From assembly GCF_000340215.1 (NCBI RefSeq), contig NW_006921541.1, forward strand, positions 1,771,527-1,835,526: a DNA stretch of 64,000 nt, given 5' to 3'. Position 1 is the stretch's first letter, and each line of letters starts with the position of its first letter. The DNA comes from Pseudocercospora fijiensis CIRAD86 (taxonomy: Eukaryota > Ascomycota > Dothideomycetes > Mycosphaerellales > Mycosphaerellaceae). The position numbers and the translations under genes are program-made. This document shows, piece after piece, positions 31,772 through 43,623 of this stretch. The notes under the pieces are model-generated. The model was given only the letters and a program-made list of their open reading frames with translations. It made no database searches and had not been told where the DNA came from.

Positions 31772-33000
31772 TTATAGCCTTGCCTGCGCGAACATATACC
31801 CTAGATTGGTAATAGTAGCTAGCATAGCCGCATTCTGTACCTTAACTTTAGCTAACTCGGACTTTAAGCTAGCAACCTCCTTACTACTACGGCTACGCCT
31901 CTGCTTCTTAGTATAACCTCTCGCTATTAGCGCTATAGACTCCTCTATTGTTATCTTCTTCTTCTCCTTAATCGCTTTCTTCTTCCCTTGTTTCTTAGTA
32001 GAATTAGCTGTTTTACTAGCAATAGTAGAGGACGTTATAAAGGGAGCCGGAGAAGCCGTTTCCGCCGCAGGAGTTGCTAACGGCCTTCTAGTATACTTAA
32101 TAGCAACCCTCTCGGCAGTAGCAGTGTCCTTATCGTCCGTTATATCGTCTACGGACTTCTTATAGTCTTTAGTGCCGCTAGTGTTATTACTATTACTACT
32201 AGTAGACATAGATACCCTGCGTTTGTTAGCTCTACGCTATATTAAGTTCTTCCGTCTACGCTTAGTCTCTATACGCTCTTTAATAGCCGCTTTTACGTCG
32301 ATAGCGGCTTGCTTCTTAGCAGCGGTATACTTATTAACAACTCGCTCGGCTTCTTCTATTGCTTAGAAGTAGTCGTCCTTATTCTCGCCGCTAGAATATA
32401 TCTAGTTGTCGTGCTTATATTAAGCGTAGTCCTTTAGTATGCGATCGAATACCCTCTATAGGTTGCTATACTTCTTACGAGTCTCTATTATCTAGGCATT
32501 GCCGACCTTCGCCTAGAAGTAAGGCTTGCTATACTAATCTTCTTTAGTAACTATATGTCTTATAAGGCAGAGCTTCTACGCTTCTATATAACCCTTCCGT
32601 CTAATATTAGTTATTAGCGTATCGTCGTCTTTAAGATTAGCTGCTATAACGCCCTCTCGCAACTAGCTCTACTAACGAGCCTACCTCGCACTTTAACTTA
32701 ATCGCGGAGCTCTCGGGGGTACCGGCGGAGCTATATTACTATAGAAGTTAGCTATTGCTATTCGAATAGGTTTAGGTATTATAGTACGCTTAATTAACTG
32801 CTAGAAGAAGCTAGGTATCTATAAAGGACTCTAGCTAAACTCGCGCTTAGTTAGAGCTAGAGTAGGTAAAGAATTAAGCTAGAAAGAGCTCTTTATAGCT
32901 TCTATAGTAACGACTTCTTACTTACTCGGAAACTAACCGTTATAGGCTCTATTTAAACTGCTATATAGACTATTAACTATTATACAGCCGTAGCAAAAGT
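31772..33000 (-). pseudogene. Harbinger accessory (SANT/Myb-like) protein relic
   Basis: The last 145 codons (32209-31772) are still open and encode a Ser/Thr-rich stretch, a Lys-rich block and a C-terminal helix with heptad-like Leu/Val/Ala spacing. Upstream the frame continues to about 33000 with stops at former Gln/Trp codons, and includes a charged helical region (Ile-Glu-Glu-Ala-Glu-Arg-Val-Val) typical of Myb/SANT-like transposon partners. The family call rests mainly on its position, convergent with the transposase. Confidence 0.5.
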
Positions 33001-33117
33001 GGACTCGACAAGCAAGACTCTTATTCTATAAGGGTCTTATAAAGTTACTTACTTAACCTAAGGTAATAGCACTATACCCTATATAGCACCGACGATAACC
33101 TATTAAGCCTTAAGACA

Positions 33118-33139
33118 GGCGCTCTACGTGTAGAGCGCC
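33118..33139. repeat. Perfect 22-base palindrome near transposon end
   Basis: ggcgctctac / gt / gtagagcgcc forms a 10-base-pair perfect inverted repeat with a 2-base centre. It lies about 25 bases inside the proposed right end of the Harbinger element and escaped RIP decay. Confidence 0.8.
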
Positions 33140-33457
33140 TTCAACAAGACAGGGGTATGTAGAGCCTGCTTGCTAACCATAATCGTCACCTTAGCGGCCG
33201 TATTCGGTTGAGAGAGCGCTTTGCAAAGTGGCTGCAGAACACCTCTATTGGAGTTGGGACCCCATCATCAGCTTTCCATGGCGGAGGCGTCCAGGCCGAC
33301 ACGCTAAACCCAAAACAGACCCCCCGCGATGAACCGTGTCTTTCTTCATCATCAGGCTTCGCTGCATTGTTTTGTTTCGGGCCGACATCGACATCCCGCG
33401 ACATGAAGACACGACACCCGTTACGTTACCGCTGCCGCTGAGGGGCGAGCGCTCACG

Positions 33458-36400
33458 ATGAGCTTGAAAGCTGCCATCGGCCGCGCTTCCATTTCACCGC
33501 CAAGCTCTGGTCGGTCTTCACCAGTGCCGCGTCGCCAAGTACGCGTGGCAGCGGAGAAGGAGAAGGGTATGTGAGTTGGCCTGGACCATCTGATGACACA
33601 TCTTGGACGGCATTGACCGATAGATCAGACCTGTTCAAAGCCGACAAAGCACTGCGAAGATATGCCTCGAACATCGACAGGGCCCTCGCTACGTGGGAGA
33701 TATCTCCAGAGGAGTGGGCGGATTACATCGCCTTCTTGGCTCGACTCTTGAAGGCCGTTCAAACGCATCCGCAGAATGTGCCTCTTTTGCCTCACAGCAG
33801 TGCGATTGCCACCCGACTCGCTCAATGTCTGAACCCCGCACTGCCAGCTGGCGTTCATCAGAAGTCCTTGGACGTCTATTCATACATCTTCGACACATTT
33901 GGCACCGACTTCATCGCTGCTCATCTCCGTGAATTCCTGCCCGGTCTGACACCAGTCCTTTCATTCGCATCTTTGGCAGTGCGGCCTTTGCTTTACCATC
34001 TCTTCCAAAGCCATGTTGTCCACCTTCCAACGTCCGATCTGAGACCTGCTCTTAGATCGATCATATTAGGACTTTTGCCAGCGCTTGAGGAGGGTCAAGG
34101 GGAAGACTTTGAGCGCGCTTTTGCCATACTGAACACACTGCAGACCCGATTCGCTCCAACAGCTGAAGATGCAGTCGCAAGTAGAGACTCCGATGGCTAT
34201 TTCTGGCAATGCCTTTTCCTTGCTGTTGTAACAAGCCCTTCCAGAAGACAGGGATCGCTCAAGTATCTCGCGCGTCAGCTTCCCACATTCGCGCGCTCTG
34301 CTGCTGCTGCTGCTGGGCAAGAATCGAAGACACGACTGTCCCGCGAAGCCGAATGTATCGTCGCTCCCGAGCCAGGCTTGTTGATCCGATGCTTTGTCTG
34401 CGCACTTTCGGACTCGCAGATCCTCGTGCAGCGGGATTTTCTTGACCTCATGGTTGCGAACCTGCCATTGGATTCTGTCGTGCTACAAGAGAAAGTAGTT
34501 TCCGAGGATCTCGATCGGCTGGTGCTAGCCGCGATACAGGTCATACTTCGAAGAGACATGAGTCTCAATCGTCGATTGTGGAGCTGGTTTCTTGGTCCAG
34601 AACCGAAGGAACAGCCTGAAAGTGCTCAACCATCCTCACCGCAACTCACGGTCAAGAATTCCGAAGAGTCTCATGCAAACCAGCAGCTGCGGTATTTCAC
34701 AAGATATGGCAAGGACAGTCTGGAACGATGCATCATCCAGATGCTCCAAAGTGCTGGAGACGATGTAACACAAAAATCCCGGCCTTTTAGGATCTGCCTT
34801 GCCCTAATGGATCGATGGGAGATCGGAGGCCTGCTCGTTCCAAAGATTTTCCTTCCAGCTATGCGCAGCCTCCATGATTACAGCCTCGTCGCCAATTCTA
34901 CGGCCTCGGCCGAAGTAATCAGAAGCGCCAGTGGATTCTTTGACGGCGTCGAAGCCAGCCTAATTTGGGAATGTCTCTTGGAAATTCTCCGCGAGGCGCT
35001 GGAGCAAGGCCGGTCACCAACACATAACCTCAAGCTTTTTCGCTGGATCATCGACACCTTCAATATTCGTGATGAAGAGATGTTGACGGTCCATATACCT
35101 TACTCAATGGCGTACATGGCAAGTCACTTCAACTCACAGCCACTCTTGAGCGCTTCACGCCTCGCCATGCTGAACATCACCACAAGGCTGCTCACCCTCA
35201 TTCCAGCACGGGTGTTTCAATCTAGGCCCAGCTCGTCACATAATCGCGACTCTCTGACCGATTCGAAGATTCAGAAGCTTGTCAGAGACCTTTACGAGAA
35301 TGCACAACACTTGAGCAACGACCAGGTGCCGCCACTCGTAAACTCGGCAGCAGAACTGTTATGCTCTCGAATCAGCCTTGTCGCCGCATCAGCGCTCGAA
35401 CAGTCCGGTGCAGACTTGTACTCTGGTGCTGTCTCAGCGATGGCAGCACTACTATCAAAGACTGATGCCAGGACCTTGCAAGACCCAACACTGCGCAAGG
35501 CTCTTTTGAATGCTTTCAGATCGTCGACCACCGTATCCTGCAACGTATCATTTCCAATCTTGGCCTCTACGGTATCACTCCTGACGAGCTTACATCAGTT
35601 TGACACGGGAAATCTCATGGCCGAAGCGGATATTGTCCAGATTGAGCCTGCTCTGACAGCTGGCATCTGGCGATACATGTCTCCCTCATTGCCGAAGTAC
35701 CATGTCGAAGCGGTCAAGGCTTTCTGGCAACTTGAGGATTTATTGGCCTCAAGCGATACCTTTCATGCCTCCGTTGCTAACCTCATAAGAAGCACTCGGA
35801 AGAATTCATCGGCTCGAAACGCAGTAAAGCCTGAGACGATTCAACGCTTTGCAGTACTATGGGCACATTCGATATCGCCGACCGTGGGAAGTGGAAGGCG
35901 AGGCAGCTCGATGACGGTCTTGGGTGATTCAAGGCAATTGATGCGAGCTCGTGAAATTCTCGACAAGCCCTTACTACTCGTTCTTGATGCGCTTGAGTAT
36001 CCAAACGATCCTGCATTTGAGGTTGCGAAAACCTGGCTCGCCCATTTACCTTCGCTTGGCCGAGTATTCGAAGTGATCATGGAGCGACTCTCTAGCATCG
36101 ATCGGTACATCGAACCAAACTTGGAGCCAGTCGAGCGTGTTCGCCAACGATGGGGCCATGACCGACTGCGGGAACTTGACTATTACTTGAGTCTCGTGCA
36201 GAATCTACTCACTCACGGGACACAGTGGACGTGGCAATGCATCTCAAATACGGTCGTTGCAGAGTCCAGCAAAAGCGAAGGCAATGCCATTGAGGCAGTG
36301 GTTAGACACTGCATGCGGATTATGTCTAGCGAAGAGCACCCTTCCGTCCAGCTCTATCAGCGAGCTATCTCCGTTATGGGCTTATTGCTCACAAGCTCCG

Positions 36401-38976
36401 CCGCCACAGAATTGCAAAGCACGAATCTTGACGCGCAGCTGCTCGATAACTTGATGAAGTGCATCAAAGGCGAGATGTACACCTTCCAAGGCGACATGTT
36501 AAACTTGATCCATCGTGCCTTGAAGCTAGGACTTGCAAGTGCGGCAGCACGAGACTCCAAGGAAATCTCACAACCTGTTCCGCCCGTTGCGAAACGGCCT
36601 TCGATAGCGGCGACATCTCGTCCGGACTCCCGCCCTGTTGCAAAAGAACCTATGGTCATCCCGCCGCCTCAGCTGTTCACGTGCCTACGAGCTGGCTTTG
36701 CAAGTCCCAAGGCTCGAAACTATCTCGACAAATGGCTTGCATTCCTCGCAGACATACTGCCTACCTTCGCAGATGCCATCTTCTCTAATCTACTTCCGCT
36801 CGTTGAGACCTTTCTAGGCGAGCTCACGAAATGTTATGATAGCTTAATCGCGCTGTCCACATCGACTGATTCAAACAGCATGGCCGCCCCGGAGACTGTC
36901 ATCATGAGCCTCCTCGAAGGCTTGGAAATGATTCTCGACCGTGCCTACGACTGCCTCATGCAAGAGACAGTGAGCGAGCCGGCACCAAAACAAATCGAAC
37001 CGCGTGCAGGTTTCCTTAGCAATGTCACTTCCGGAGTCTTCAAAAGTGAAGGACCGCCAAGTCGCGTGACGACAGCCAACAGCCGACTCACAGTCATCCT
37101 AGCATTCCACGACGCTATTCGAGTGACCTTGAGAATGTGGCTGTGGGCCAGCGATGTGTCTGACACTTCAGATCTCGATCAGCGCTGTTTGGCTACCACA
37201 GCCTACAACGCGCTAAAGGTCCGCAACAAGACTCGTCACTTGCTCCAGCACCTGTTCTCTCTTGAGCCATTAGAGAGCTTGGAAGTCATCATATTGCATT
37301 GGTGCACCGCTCCCACTGACAGAGAAGCTTCTTCGGCGCTGAGTCTTCTGCATGTCATGCAAGTTTCTACACCCAAGAGCATCGTCCCTGCTGTGCTCGA
37401 TGCTTTATGCACGCGTACCAATCCGTCGGCGATATCACAGGATCGCCATTCCAGCTTGACACTTGACATCGAGCCTTCAAGGGTCGCTGCGTTCTTCTCC
37501 TCATATCTAGACTCGATTGAGGACGATGCACTGGACGAGGTATGGCCCGATTGCATTGCTTTTCTTCGTGATGTCCTTGCCAATCCATTGCCACATCGTC
37601 AAGTCTTACCTCATCTGCTGTCCACCATCTTGCTCCTGGCCGAGAAGCTGAACAATACGAACTTTGGAGAGCAACGCAAGATGCGAAAGGACCTTGGGGA
37701 CATCTTCCAGAGGCTGCTGAGCGCGACGTTCACAACTTTGCCATCTGGATATGTAGCGGACCCGGTCGCAGACATGGCCCATAACGGCGACAGTGTGGCG
37801 AGGACCATCGCCCTAGAACGATCAATGACGCTCATTCCGGTCCTGAGCCGCGTCGCCGCCAAACTGGACGTCATCCTGGACAGCCCTGAGAAAATGACCT
37901 ATGCGGTCAACAACATATCGCAGAACCTGGTGTCGCCAATGTTTCACGCCAAGTCCTATCCAAGAAATGTCACAAAAGAACTGCTCGAGCTCATCGTCAA
38001 CTTGTCACGAAAGGTACCAACGGCCAAGGCGTGGAAGAAAGAGGTCACCGATAGTTTCAACGATCCCCGACTACTTGCAAATTCGCCAGCTCTAATGAAG
38101 GAAGCCTGGTTTCCAGTGCTTCATCAATGGTCGTTGCATGAGAAGGATCGTATCCCAGAGCTTCTGTCTCGACTGGCACCTCCTTCAAGTGCCGGGATCA
38201 TGTTCGGAGTGGGTGCCAGCGCTGCCAGGTTAGAAGCAGACCGGAAGACGCAATTGAATCTGCGACGTATCTGCCTGCTGCTGCTTGCCTCTCCAGGGGA
38301 CACATACGTTGCGCATGTGAGAATCATCGAGGAGAAGATGTCTGAGCTGTTCGAGGCGAGTCCCGCATCGTCGCCATCTTCAGCCATCAAGGCTGAGCTA
38401 TTCACGCTGTGCAGAGCGCTCGCGGTCTCGGTCAGCACCTTCCAGCTCGCGCCACTCTGGCCAATCATCAACGACAAATTACAAACAGCTCTCAATTCAC
38501 TTCTGCCTAATTCTACGACAGGCGATGAGTTCAACAACTTGACACTCTTACAGGCGTGCAAGCTCCTGGACCTGCTGATCACGCTATCGCCGGATGACTT
38601 CCAGCTCCATGAGTGGCTGTACATCAGCGATACCATTGATGCGGTCTATCAACCAGAAGACTGGACACCTACTGCCTTGGCTGACCAGGTTGCCGAAGTG
38701 CTTGGCTCATCGAGTATGGAAGACAGTTTGATGCCAAGTACGTCGAGTGCAAAATCTGCCAACCGGCGCAGAGCGCTTCTGGGTGATACAGTGGACAAAG
38801 AGGACATCAAGGCGATGCCCAAAGAAGATTTTGTGCGAGCATCTCTACGACCATTTCTCAGTCAATTGAGCATACACGCTTATGAGGGTGTCTACAGTCT
38901 TGATGTGCCAAGCACCGACGCTTTGAGAGATGACTTGCTCACGGACCTGCTTGATCTGGGCAGCATTGTAGAATAG
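33458..38976 (+). CDS. DOP1: Dop1-family Golgi/endosome scaffold protein (DopA)
   Basis: Exons 33458-33570 and 33624-38976 give 1821 residues. The long frame begins with a GTG that is really the splice donor GTGAGT. An upstream exon starting with ATG at 33458 joins in frame through a 53-base intron (branch TTGAC). The N-terminal domain (about 37-330), starting Ser-Asp-Leu-Phe-Lys-Ala-Asp-Lys-Ala-Leu-Arg-Arg-Tyr, is the conserved Dop1 N domain with HEAT/ARM-like helices and the block KSLDVYSYIFDTFG. The C-terminal third holds leucine-rich helices, as in DopA of Aspergillus. Dop1 works with Mon2 and the flippase Neo1 in endosome-to-Golgi recycling and affects polarised growth. Length and both ends match the family. 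Confidence 0.93.
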
Positions 38977-39191
38977 ATTATCTCAATGGGCGGGAGGGGA
39001 GCAGACAATGGATGCTGAAGAAGCAATCGAATGCAGATTTGTAAGACAGTCGAACTCACTTTTCACTGCTGATTCTCATCGATACATGTAGACTCCTTGA
39101 AGCTTTCACGTTGTTGCTCAGATGCTGTCCAACATTCGAGCAGGCACGAATCTGTCGAGACTGCAAGCACTCCATACCTCCCTCGTCTGGA

Positions 39192-39500
39192 ATGATGTCC
39201 ACGTCTTCCCAAAACTTCCTCGCCATTCCACGAATGACAATATTGAAGCAGCGAAAAGTATGCCGATGCCGATGCCGACCTCATCAGAAATCGCGGGTCT
39301 CGACGCCCCGTTCTACAAGGAAATAGCTAACGGCTCTGCAGAACAAGTTCCTCTGCGACAACGCATTGCCCATCACCGCAGTAACCGAAGGAATCATCCT
39401 GTGCATCGTCATCATCTACTTCCTCAACTACGACCGAATCCTCGAGAAAGATCTTCCGCCTCACTGTCGCGTCGCTGCCGACCCTGCACGTGAACTTTGA
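39192..39500 (+). CDS. Small single-pass membrane protein (74 residues)
   Basis: Exons 39192-39257 and 39342-39500 join in phase 0 through an 84-base intron (donor GTATGC, branch GCTAACG, acceptor CTGCAG), giving 74 residues. Residues 23-32 contain one Cys; residues 33-51 form one hydrophobic helix (Ala-Val-Thr-Glu-Gly-Ile-Ile-Leu-Cys-Ile-Val-Ile-Ile-Tyr-Phe-Leu). A short charged tail with another Cys follows. I do not recognise the family. The N-terminal 22 residues are basic and could direct it to mitochondria, but that is inference. It lies 215 bases behind DOP1 on the same strand. Confidence 0.6.
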
Positions 39501-39676
39501 AGTCACCTCACAGTGAACTTAGGCTGCAGCAACTTTATCAAACTTCACCAGGATACAAAAAAGCAACCGCAACGGCACCGGCAACGCTCCACAAAAAAAC
39601 ATCAACAAACAACCACCCAACCAGCACGAACACATCTTCACCACCACCACCACCACCAAACATCGACATCGACAAA

Positions 39677-40223
39677 ATGCCCCTCTCAGAAAAACAAATG
39701 AAATACCTAGCCCTCGCCTGGCAATGTTTCGACACCGAGCCCAAGGCAAGTCCTCCTCCTCCTCCTCCTCACCTTCCCTCCCTCCCATTTTTTTTTCTAA
39801 CATCATTCATCCATAGATCGACTACGAAAAATTCGCCCAAGTCGCAGGCCTCAAAACCTCGGCATCCGCACGAGAACTCATGCGCGTGACGAAAAACAAA
39901 CTGAAAGAAGAATACGGTGCGCTTTCGGGAGATGTGCAGATGACGAATGGCGGCACGCCGGGGAAGAAGGTGATTTTTTTCTTTCTATCACGCAGTACTC
40001 ATAGATGAAGAGCGATTCGCTGACGCGCGTGTAGAGAGCGACTCCTTCTAAGCGCAAGGCTGGAACTGGATCTGGGGATGATGAGGAGGAACAGGAGACG
40101 GTGACGCCGGCTTCGAAGAAGAAGAAGAAAGTGAAGAAGAGTCCCACTAAGGCACTTCCCCCAGTGGTGAAGTCTGAGCCGACGCCGGATGATAGCGAGG
40201 AGGATGGATTGGGATTGCTTTAG
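39677..40223 (+). CDS. Small basic nuclear-type protein, GC-AG intron
   Basis: Exons 39677-39745, 39817-39969 and 40035-40223 give 136 residues. The first intron starts GCAAGT instead of GTAAGT and ends CATAG; all phases agree. The second is GTGATT..GTAG with a CTGAC branch. The first 75 residues form an ordered helical part (MKYLALAWQCFDTEPK, then IDYEKFAQVAGLKT and SASARELMRV), which resembles a small conserved ascomycete protein of unknown function. The tail is Lys/Pro/Ser/Glu-rich (SKKKKKVKKSPTK), like a chromatin-binding or nuclear-signal tail. It ends Glu-Glu-Asp-Gly-Leu-Gly-Leu-Leu. A DNA-associated role is inference. Confidence 0.8.
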
Positions 40224-40710
40224 ACGTTCGGTTTGGGTTGATTATTCAGAATGGCGCGATGCGGTGCGGTGCGGTGCGAATCGATGCGAGATGATGAGTA
40301 TCCGAGAAATGCGACTTGGTGATGCGAGCAATGCGACTTGTGCCGCGGCGAGGATGCGTGGCGCTTTGCCTGCGACTTCTACCAGCAGGCAGGCAAGCAA
40401 GGGAGTAGGGGATTGAATGTCTGTACACACTATGGCTTCTTCATGTCAAAAAAGCTTCACTTCATTCGACTATACGCACACATTCTCATCTCTACACTTC
40501 TCTCGGAGACGAGGACCGAAGAAGACGAGGCGATTTCTGCTTACTTCTTACAGTGGTGTCCTTCCTTCCCATATGCAACAGTCCAGTCCGGTAGTAGTGG
40601 TCATTCGTAGCTCCAACAGCTGCCTGCCCTGTCTTCTCCTCTGACTTATTCTATTTCTTGCGTGTCCAAAGAATTCGACTCCCACCAACGCCAGCGCTTC
40701 GGGTGCTTCT
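40224..40710. other. Intergenic between convergent genes
   Basis: Shared 3' region with a (gtgcg/gcgat) short run at 40256-40280. No gene supported. Confidence 0.5.
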
Positions 40711-43623
40711 TCAATTATGTTGCATTGCCATTTCATGTAGGCCGCAGAGTAGTCCTAGAGCCACCTTGTCGGTGTTGGGCATCATCAGCGCGCCGAGGAT
40801 TGCATGTCCTTGTGGTATGCCTTCCCACTTGGGATGTGATTTGAGCTCGGCCAAGTCGTCATCATTGTCTATAGGGTCCACGGCGTTGGTAATTCCATTC
40901 GTGGTTGCTGAAACGGCACCGTTGGCATTCGCAAATACTTTCTGCGCACTTCCCTTGCCCGCCTTCTCTGCAAGTCGCTTCATCATGGCAAGAGCACGGT
41001 GAGTGATGAGCTTGAAAGTCTCGGTGTCCATGCCAAGCTCTCGACCTTTCTGAGCGGCTGCTTGGTTGCGATCGACGGAGAGAAGAGCAGCAAGATTCAG
41101 AAGACCAACAGCCCAACCATCTTCAGATTCTATCCAAGATCGAGCCAGATCGGTGTCGTTCCCAGGCGCCAGAGTGGTCAAGATGTCCGCAGCGAGCATG
41201 CCTTGAGTCAGATAGGCTTTCCGTGCCTCGACAATACGGAGCTGAGCTGTGTTCCCGATCGAGCCTTTGGATCGGTCCGGTAGCACTGAGATGGAGAGTG
41301 CGAATGCTCTGGTCAGTAGATCCAACGAGGACTCAGCTCCAACAGCCGCGGAGCCGTTTGATGTGAAGATGCTCTTGTACAGTGTCCGATTAGGATCTTG
41401 CCGTGCAAGGAGCTTCGCAAGGCAGTCTATCGCAGGCGGCAAATACCTATGCAGCAGTGGCGAGAAGCTGGCAAAGCGAATCTTGCCGCCGCTCTCGCTG
41501 TAGCTCGGCGCTGGTTGTGGTGCGAAGGCGAGCAGGAAGTGGAGGATGTGCAGGGCGTCGTCTCGTGCGGGAAGCTCCAAGCTCTGCGTTACGTTCGAGA
41601 GGAAGATGATGACGTCCTTGAAGAAGTCCTGTGTGTTGTAGTACGTTCGTAAAAACATGTTTCGGGTTCCAAGTAGTCGTATCGTATTACTCAACCACTT
41701 GATGAGCGGCGGCGAGGTCAAGAGCCGGTGGTTGAACTCGTAGAAGGAGAAGTTCCGTAACACAGTGGTTATCGCTATCAGCTTGTCGGCAGCTCGATCG
41801 AGATCGTATTCGCGGGAGCCAAATTCGGGCACTTCTTGAAGTGTTTCGGCTTCCGCCTTCGCGCCACGCATCACGTCTTCGTAGGGAGGCAGATCCAGCG
41901 CATCGCTAACTTCGACGGCATCTTCCGACAGGAGTTCGGCCTGATCCTCGCCACAATCCACCAGCACATCTATAAGATCTTCGCATTGTTCGAGATTCAG
42001 CGCAACTCGTTGATCATGCGAGATGATTACGAGGGTATCCAGAGCATACCGCACTTCACCATGGATTCCGGATGCCAGACTCAAAGTGATGGCTTTCGTG
42101 TCTATCACTCCCATCTCGTCCACAGTAGGCATGTTTGGCATTGCTCTGGATATTGTCGATCCCAGATCGAACAGTGCTTGTATATCATGTCCACCATCTT
42201 GCTCAATTGATCGTACCTGCGGCACGTAATTTGTGCTCTGGGGTTCTTCGCTCTTCATTACAGCACCTGTTTCCTGCGTGACAGATGGCGTTCTTTGCTG
42301 CTTCGTGGCGAGAGGCGAGGCAGATGATGGTTGCACTGCGCCGGGCTGCGGCGTTATTTGCTCTGGTTTTCGCACGCTACTATTCCTCCGGTGATGCATT
42401 GCCGCTGCTGAATTCATCATCTGCTGGGGAGTTGACATGCCATTCTGCGGCAGAGAGGCATTCGCTTGCACTGGTGTGCCTTGTGTTTGCTGGTGAGTCT
42501 GTTGCATCTGCTGGAGTTGTTGCTGGTATTGATTTGCTTGACCTTGCCCGGGCATCATCTTCGGGGGCGATGGTTGCTGTTGCTGCTGAGGATTCGAAAA
42601 GCCGGCCATTTGCTGCGCGTGCATTCTCGCTGCTTCTTGTTTCTGCTGCATTTTCATCTGGAACCACATTCGCTCATACTGCGCAATCGCGCTCTGATGA
42701 ATGTTTTTCAGCTCCTCGGCGGCTGAGGGAAACTGCTGTTGCGGAAAGCCCATCTTAAGAGCCACACTGGGCCATTGGCCATTACGGTCGACTTGCGCCG
42801 CTCCTCCAGCGGTAGTAACGATGGTCCAGAGCATGTACAAGTCCACGGGCTTGCTTCCAACCATGGGCGTAGGGTTGAAAGGTCTCCCGCTTTGCGCCGC
42901 ATGGCCTTGAAGTGTCTTCATAAATTGCGCCCTTTTCGCTTGTGCTTGTTGCATTTGGGCATTTTGCTGCTGACCGCCTGGCATCATCTGGCCAGGCTGT
43001 CCTCCCATGGTGCGCGGAGGCACTACGCCTTGTTGCCTCAGCTGGGCCTGATGCGCAAGCAGTTTGGCCTGGTAGGCGCGCTGTGCACTGTTCGCATTGT
43101 TGGCCTGCATATTGCCCATACCGTTCATGGCCTGCATCGAGGGCATGCCAGCCATGGACATTGACGGATTCATGGCGTACTGCTGGCCATACTGAGCCAT
43201 CTGGCCCATCTGGCCTTGTTGCATGGCATTGGGCGTTCCAGGCATGCTGTTGCCGAAATTTTGGCCCGGAAACGGACTCGGCGATGCTGCCATGCGCGGT
43301 TGCTGGCTCGGGGGGCGGAACTGCTGGTTCTGCATGGTCGGCGATGGGGTGGCATTGTTCGAGCCGGGCTGCTGCTGGAGATGTTGATAGGGCGTCGGGG
43401 CGGCGAAGGTGGTGGTGGTGGTGTTGTTGTTATTGCTGTTGTCGCCGTAGCCGGGTGTCTGCGATCTCGAGTGCGGCGGCGGTGATCCAGACATTCCGGA
43501 GCCATCGTGTTGTCGTTTCTGCGGGACGGTGGACTGGAGGTTAAAGGTCTGGGCCTGCTGGCCATTCATGTAGTTGGCCATGATGGCGCCTGGATTGGCG
43601 CCCCATTGGTTGTACTGATCCAT
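40711..43623 (-). CDS. SWI/SNF subunit Swi1-like, ARID domain protein
   Basis: A single frame of 970 residues starts with ATG at 43623. Residues 1-225 are rich in Gln, Asn, Met and Pro, with long Gln-rich runs. An ARID/BRIGHT DNA-binding domain lies at about 230-325 (block GSKPVDLYMLWTIVTTAGG, then Trp-Pro-Ser-Val-Ala and Tyr-Glu-Arg-Met-Trp). A second Gln-rich stretch follows at 330-450. The C-terminal half (about 480-960) is a helical armadillo-like region, with blocks such as NIRLLGTRNMFLRT. This is the layout of yeast Swi1 and S. pombe Sol1, the ARID subunit of the SWI/SNF remodeller. The Gln/Asn-rich part resembles the prion domain of Swi1, but that property cannot be read from sequence. 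Confidence 0.85.
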   Translation of the reverse strand: MDQYNQWGANPGAIMANYMNGQQAQTFNLQSTVPQKRQHDGSGMSGSPPPHSRSQTPGYGDNSNNNNTTTTTFAAPTPYQHLQQQPGSNNATPSPTMQNQQFRPPSQQPRMAASPSPFPGQNFGNSMPGTPNAMQQGQMGQMAQYGQQYAMNPSMSMAGMPSMQAMNGMGNMQANNANSAQRAYQAKLLAHQAQLRQQGVVPPRTMGGQPGQMMPGGQQQNAQMQQAQAKRAQFMKTLQGHAAQSGRPFNPTPMVGSKPVDLYMLWTIVTTAGGAAQVDRNGQWPSVALKMGFPQQQFPSAAEELKNIHQSAIAQYERMWFQMKMQQKQEAARMHAQQMAGFSNPQQQQQPSPPKMMPGQGQANQYQQQLQQMQQTHQQTQGTPVQANASLPQNGMSTPQQMMNSAAAMHHRRNSSVRKPEQITPQPGAVQPSSASPLATKQQRTPSVTQETGAVMKSEEPQSTNYVPQVRSIEQDGGHDIQALFDLGSTISRAMPNMPTVDEMGVIDTKAITLSLASGIHGEVRYALDTLVIISHDQRVALNLEQCEDLIDVLVDCGEDQAELLSEDAVEVSDALDLPPYEDVMRGAKAEAETLQEVPEFGSREYDLDRAADKLIAITTVLRNFSFYEFNHRLLTSPPLIKWLSNTIRLLGTRNMFLRTYYNTQDFFKDVIIFLSNVTQSLELPARDDALHILHFLLAFAPQPAPSYSESGGKIRFASFSPLLHRYLPPAIDCLAKLLARQDPNRTLYKSIFTSNGSAAVGAESSLDLLTRAFALSISVLPDRSKGSIGNTAQLRIVEARKAYLTQGMLAADILTTLAPGNDTDLARSWIESEDGWAVGLLNLAALLSVDRNQAAAQKGRELGMDTETFKLITHRALAMMKRLAEKAGKGSAQKVFANANGAVSATTNGITNAVDPIDNDDDLAELKSHPKWEGIPQGHAILGALMMPNTDKVALGLLCGLHEMAMQHN

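Larger units (their letters stand above)
30066..33180. mobile_element. RIP-degraded PIF/Harbinger-type DNA transposon
   Basis: The block is TA-rich, with stops at positions where relatives have Gln or Trp, as expected from C-to-T change at CpA on both strands. It holds a plus-strand transposase relic (30120-31440) and a convergent minus-strand accessory gene relic (31772-33000), the usual two-gene plan of PIF/Harbinger elements. Imperfect inverted similarity between 30066-30110 (starting ggctct) and the complement of 33120-33166 may be terminal repeats, but a TWA target duplication was not found, so the exact ends are unsure. Confidence 0.75.

Noticed and set aside
37236..37583. 115-codon minus frame and similar ones inside DOP1
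   Set aside because: Antisense shadows of the long DOP1 exon.
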